Assembly: GCF_023343835.1 (NCBI RefSeq)
Contig: NC_064449.1
Coordinates: 4,625,778-4,689,777, forward strand
Direction of reading: 5' to 3'
DNA length: 64,000 nucleotides
From: Lagopus muta
Lineage: Eukaryota > Chordata > Aves > Galliformes > Phasianidae
Shown here: positions 59,201-64,000 of the stretch, in pieces
Numbering within the stretch: position 1 is the first letter of the stretch
Layout of the letters: each line of letters opens with the position of its first letter
The notes under the pieces: generated by a model
Databases searched by the model: none
Told to the model about the DNA's origin: nothing
What the model saw: only the letters and a program-made list of their open reading frames with translations
Translations under genes and position numbers: made by a program

Positions 59201-61782
59201 ACTAATTCCAGCTTCTCTGTGTATGGGGATTGTATGCTACAAATCTAAGCAAATCCCTTAATATGAACTGGCTGCACATTTGGTCATGAGCTCCTCAGCC
59301 AGCATTTATTTCACTTCATAGTTACAAAACATATACGCCATCATGAACACAAGCTCCACCTTTTGACCTTTTCTTTGTATCAAAAAACGTACTTTTTTTT
59401 TTAGGAAGATGTCTTTAAATTATCTTAATAGATCATAAATATTTAAGATTGCAGAATGCTGTTTAGCTTGGAAGGAGGAAGTAATGACAACTGGAATGAT
59501 ACAATGCTTCTCAGATAGAAAACCATGGCACCATTCTCACGAGATTACAGCCTAAGTCTTTGCAAAAAAAGCAGGATGCAAAGAAGTATACATTAATCTG
59601 TGCTCAGAATTACTTTGGTTCACACATATGCAACCAACTACCACCTGCTTAATGATGCAACAACTAATGCACCTGCAAACACTGGTGGCACCGTGTATCC
59701 TGTACAGAACAAGTATGGGTCTGGTTTGTTCAACAAATGTTCTGGCACATCGTGGGACTGGAAACAAAACCCACAGTACTGGGCTTCATCTGAGGAGACT
59801 GGTAGGTCACCAAACAGAATATTTGTGTTGGGAGGAATCTACATTTCAATTTGCTTTGGGCTGAATAGACTGGACTGTGTGTGAAGATATGCAGTTAACC
59901 TTCTATGACTTCTATGACTGTGTGTGAAGATATGCAGTTAACCTTCTTAATGTGCCTTTGCCCAGTCAGCAGATCCCATTGCTCAGTGGGGGGCTGGCTG
60001 TCACCCTAAGCTCACCAGAGATGCAGGACTCTCTGTCTCCACGGTCAATCAAGAGGTATCTGGGACTTTCAGGAAACCACGGCAGCACCATGAGCTGGAT
60101 TAGGGCAGGCACAGCATTGCTGGCTAAAAGGAGTGGCCAGCTTTCCTCCCCTCCTAGAAGCTCCCTGGAGAAAAAAAAAACAAGTATCTTGCTCAGTAAA
60201 TCTTACAAGAGACCAGAATCATCTGCTGTGTGTGGGCAGTGGAAGAGAAAAGAAAGGGAGGAGGAGTAAAACAAAAAGGAAAAAAAAAAGGAAAAAAGAG
60301 AAGAAAAATAGGTGAAGTATAAACTGGGCTTCTAGCTTTACATTACCTGAGTCCAACAATCTGGCCCAGCACCAGTCCCAGGGCTGTAAAGGATGCAGAG
60401 GTCAAGGCCACAGCCCCTCGGAGCTTCCTTGGGGCACTCTCTGCCAGATACATGGGCTGAATGTTCATGCTTACACCTGGCAAGGCAGACAAATGCTGGC
60501 CTCAGCTTGCAGACAGAAGAGATGAGGGCAAATGCAGTCAGCTCTGGTCTTGCAGGAAATGTGATATCTGACCTACCTAAACTTATTTACCCAAACCTTT
60601 AATTTCAGATCTGATTGGACTAGAGGATAAATCATTTTCATGTCTAAGATCATTCCTATTTCAGTATCTTCTATTTCTAATTGATCCTTTTGATAACTTT
60701 TGGCCTGTTAGGTTTCTCGTTCCTGCACACCTCATACCTGCATTCACACCAGTAAGGAACCTGCTGAGCATAATCATTTCGAAGGATTTCGCCATCTGGC
60801 TGAATCCTGACAAGACGGCGGCTACGATCACAAAGATGTTGTTAACCAGCAGGGACATCTTCCTTCAGAGAGAAAAGAGATGGCTGTGAGCTCAGACCTG
60901 TGCCAGGTTCGCGTATTTCCCCTTGGCCTAAAAGAAGCTGCAAAGCTTCAAGTACAATCCAGCACCTCTTACCTTCCCAACACAATGGCCATGGGGCCAG
61001 CAGCAACAGCCCCTGCAAGGCCTCCCAGGGGGAACACGGACACGGTGAAGGACCAGAGCAGCAGGACCATGCCACTCTCCAGGGGAGCACCTGTGCGTTC
61101 CAACCATGTTTTGTTCATGAACGTCTGGATGTACTGCGAGGGAAGGACAGTGCTGTGTGACCGCAGAGAGAAGGAGGCGTGTGAATGCTTCTGCATCCAT
61201 CTGCCTGTCCTGGGTTCGTGCTGTTACACCTTGGGCTGAAAATGGCCTCCAGTTCATAGACGTGTTTTTAACAGAGGGATAAGGATCTAAAACTGTAGCT
61301 GCTGAAAAGTTGTATTTAGCTTGTGTGTTTGTGTAGCTGTTTTGGATAATTTAAAAACATGCATCGTGGGTCCAACTTCGAATTTAAGGACAAAAGTCAA
61401 CTTCATAGGATGTAGGTTGAAAAAATTTAGAATTAGATATTTTAAAACAACTAAAAGCAAGGCTTTTGAAAGAATTCTTGTGACTCTAGATCCTGAATAA
61501 GGGTGGCTCGTGGCAGCAAAGTTCTGTACCTTGACTATGACTTACACAGAGGTGACAACACATTCCCACCCTCAGTACTAGCAGACTGCTTATTTTTGGA
61601 GGCAGGCCACCATTTGCAGCCTGAATGAGGACACCGAGGCAGCGTGTGTCTCAGGAGGAGCCTCTCAGGCCCACAGTACTTACAAAAGTTGGAGCATTGA
61701 TGATGGAGATGTTGTAACCGTACTGGAAAGTGCCTCCAATCCCAGCAGCACACACTGTCAGGATCAGGTTCTTGCTCTGAAG
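56254..61782 (-). CDS. SLC2A11: Gene F: SLC2A11 (GLUT11), exons 2-12
   Basis: Facilitative hexose transporter, class II GLUT family, 12 membrane helices. Exons: 61684-61782, 60973-61133, 60738-60862, 60347-60476, 60016-60164, 58706-58893, 58245-58355, 57674-57775, 57467-57542, 56917-57044, 56254-56454, giving 489 residues. It tracks human GLUT11 closely: CAAGIGGTFQYGYN in helix 1, SLLVNNIF, GVSMNIQPMYLAESAP, the unusual helix 7 QLCGNDS, GTGSCEL, MACIFAYILSFGIGPAGVTG, FLPETKGKSF. Human GLUT11 has near-identical segments at each place. The helix 5 glutamine, PESPRYLL and an NKTW sequon are all kept. It ends in TTL, and human GLUT11 ends TEL. Of the five genes, it is the least changed at known binding-site positions, so I take it as the direct SLC2A11 orthologue. 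The first coding exon (a handful of codons, phase 0) was not identified with confidence. Confidence 0.93.
59873..59948. repeat. 43-bp tandem duplication in intron 6 of gene F
   Basis: A 43-base unit beginning GACTGTGTGTGAAGATATGC is followed directly by a second copy identical over its first 32 bases. It is a simple local duplication, probably recent. Confidence 0.9.
60240..60312. repeat. Purine-rich simple tract in intron 5 of gene F
   Basis: About 70 bases almost entirely of A and G with AGAAAAG and GGAAAAAA runs. On the sense strand this is a long pyrimidine tract between exons 5 and 6. Confidence 0.7.
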
Positions 61783-64000
61783 CTGAAGAAGATGGATGCA
61801 AAAAGGATGACTTTTGTGCACAGAATAAAATGGCTCAGCAGACATTTGGCCCATTGTGTGATGAGTATTAGCACAGGCTACAAATGATGTTATATAATGG
61901 GAAGTACAAAAGACAGAAAACAAAACACAGAGTTCTAAAATCTATGGCTTCCAAAAGTGAAAAATGATATTAAGATTCCATATTAATACTTTGCTGCCAT
62001 TCATTATTTGGAACTTCTTGAAGGCAAAGGCTTGCAAGTATCTTTTGTTTAATATTTAATGCATGTGCTTACAGAACAGCAAATTCTGTCAGGGTCTGGT
62101 GTTATTGCTTCAATTAATTCAATTCTGTACAAAACCTGTACCCATGCGATGAATTATTCAAGAAGCATTTGGCAAAGTTTAATAACTTCTGAATCATTTC
62201 CAGCTCCCCTCTAGTATAAGAGAATTTCTCAGGGCTATTTATGTGCAAGGCACTCTTGTTCACTGGCATGCTATTCCTTCTACCCTTTTACTGCAGTTAT
62301 ATTTTCTTTTTTTGTCCTTTCATTTTAGCTTAAAATAGACTGCCTTTCCTGTGCTGCTTCAGTTTTCGTACACAGCAGGCAATGTCTTTCTGATGAACTT
62401 TCCTGTCACACCGTTGTTCCTACAGGTGTTCAGCAGTCTGCAGTTGAGTATTCAGTCAGAATACTTTCTGCGTTTTCAGTATAATGATGGTGAAATACAT
62501 GGCAGCTCGTGGGTTCTGTGTCACGTTCTGTGCCTCCCTGAGGTCATTTCTTCACTGCCCACTGCTCATATAGCCATTTCATGGGGCTGCTTCACGCAAC
62601 ATCATGGGATCAGGGTGCTGGTATCAAAGAGAAGCCTCTTGCCTCAGGAAGGGTTAGAACAAACTGGATGCTCACTGTCAGGCTTACGAACAAAAAAACA
62701 GTCATGTGTATTCCCCTTTCTACATATTTCTGTTGATCTTTCCTCCTCTATTGTGTTTGTAAATTCCAGTTCATATTTGCCACCCTTGAACACGATGCTC
62801 TTCTGTGTGTCTGACTTTCCACAAATGGACCCACTGCTCCTACAGAGCAGCAAGCCACGTGCCAGCAGCATCAGCCCCCCATACCCACATCTCCATCCTC
62901 ACTGCAGCCACACTACCAATCCTTGTCTGTTCTCATGTATTTTGTGCCTGTGCTTTCGGTTTCTCTACTTGCACATGAGATGCTGTGCCTGGCAAGCAGT
63001 GCCCTGGCAGTGTCACTGCCTCATGTCCCAAGACCACTCTGAGCTTGTTGGGGCACCCGGCCCTTATCCTGACACTGCCTGCACAGTGTTCCAGGCGGCC
63101 CAGGGCCAGACTTGCACAGCATTCCCCACAGGACAGCTCTGCAGGATGACATGAAGAGCTCAGGCTCAGCTGTTCACCACCAGGGCAGGTCACCTCAGGC
63201 CAGATTTTGTTTTGCTGCATGAATATGACTCCACTGACCCAGGGGAAGACTTAGATATCCTAAAGCTGGGGAGACCTGTCTGCTTCACCTGCTCAACTTC
63301 TTCTTACAGAGCCATCTACGAAAGAAAGGAACAGTTTGCCTCATCTACCAGTAGTTTCTAAATCACAAATTCAAATAACCTTAGCTTTTTCTCTTTCCTC
63401 AAAGCCTCGGAATGTCATTAACTTCCAGAGGCTCAGATAAGACGTTCACCCTGGCAGAAGCACGGCAGACTGCTCCAGCCCTGCGGCTAGAAGAGGCTGA
63501 GCTCTCTCCTGCCGCTGTCAGAGGACACACTGCGCTACTTGCACTTTCCTTGGCACCGCTTTGCTGTCTCACTGCTGCGAGCCCAGGACTGTGCCCTGCT
63601 ATCCCTGCTCTTCCCACCAACTCCATCCAGATGAGAGAGATGTCCTGTGCCTACAGCAGCACGCTTCTTTTTATCTTTAACCACAGTGTCTAAAGACAAA
63701 ACATTCCTCCTGCTGATTTCCCTGTATTCATTCTAGAGACTATCACCTATCACAGCCATAAGCAAAGGGAAAATGTTTGCTCCTCTCTTCCGGAGCCACG
63801 GCGCAGCGCCGAGCTCACAGCCGAGCTGCCCTGCAGGGTTCCTTCCCAGCCTGCATTCACGTGTGATGTGCAGCTCCAGGAGAGCCCTCTGTCAGCTCTA
63901 AACCAGGGACTGGGACGAGCTGACGAATAATTCTACAATAGCCTGTAAGGACTTACATAGCCTTATAAAAATAGGGGGAAAAAATAATAGAAAAGTTTAT
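61783..64000. other. 5' flank of SLC2A11
   Basis: The first exon and promoter of gene F should lie here or just beyond. A small CpG-bearing patch at about 63787-63830 (CGGAGCCACGGCGCAGCG and following) is the most promoter-like sequence. A sense-strand CTATTTTTATAAGG (about 63962-63975) resembles a MEF2/TATA-type element. The plus strand has an 804-base open frame (62351-63154) with no recognised domain. In human the next gene on this side is DERL3, and I saw no DERL3-like sequence. Confidence 0.35.

Noticed and set aside
62688-62705. Six-codon candidate first exon for SLC2A11 (ATG ACT GTT..., donor GTAAGC)
   Set aside because: Phase 0 fits, but the start context is poor, the peptide MTVFLF does not match human GLUT11 first exons, and such short matches arise by chance.
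63399-63626. 75-codon minus-strand frame as an alternative SLC2A11 first exon
   Set aside because: It would give a long N-terminus unlike the family, and its only donor (GTGAAC) is weak.

Overview
The window looks like avian nuclear DNA, most likely from a galliform such as chicken. The evidence is short introns, vertebrate splice signals, several CR1 LINE 3' ends with their typical ATTCTATG-type tails, and moderate GC. All recognisable genes are on the minus strand.

The main content is a tandem array of class II facilitative sugar transporter genes (SLC2A/GLUT family, GLUT11 branch). In transcription order (right to left) they are: gene F (56254-61782), which matches vertebrate SLC2A11 closely; gene E (45001-51248, possibly to 52173); gene D (33759-41373); a decayed copy with only its last two exons (29765-30292); gene C (18449-27156); and gene B (6384-14951). 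These letters are local labels. I could splice B, C and D into complete 12-exon frames of 499, 500 and 499 residues. E and F are open through exons 2-12 (489 residues each), but their first coding exons are uncertain or not found. Internal exon lengths are 161, 125, 130, 149, 188, 111, 102, 76 and 128 bases in every gene, except exon 5 of E, which is two codons shorter.

At the left edge (1-57) lies a minus-strand stretch like the last exon of a MIF-family gene. In human, SLC2A11 and MIF are neighbours on the same strand in this order. This supports the identification and suggests the array grew between SLC2A11 and MIF.

The transporter scaffold (PETKGK, EIF..RP, LRG, GRR/GRK) is kept in all five genes. 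Residues that contact sugar in GLUT1/GLUT5 differ, most strongly in D and also in E and C, so the copies probably differ in substrate or function. All five proteins end in T-x-L, a class I PDZ-type end also present in human GLUT11. Long purine/pyrimidine microsatellites sit just past the 3' ends of B and E. An upstream block is shared by B and C and is a candidate promoter.

The remaining spacers (58-5885, 15175-18448, 27375-29764, 30293-33668, 41374-44649, 51249-55890, 61783-64000) hold CR1 fragments, simple repeats and sequence I cannot assign. I saw no RNA genes, CRISPR arrays or endogenous retroviral elements.
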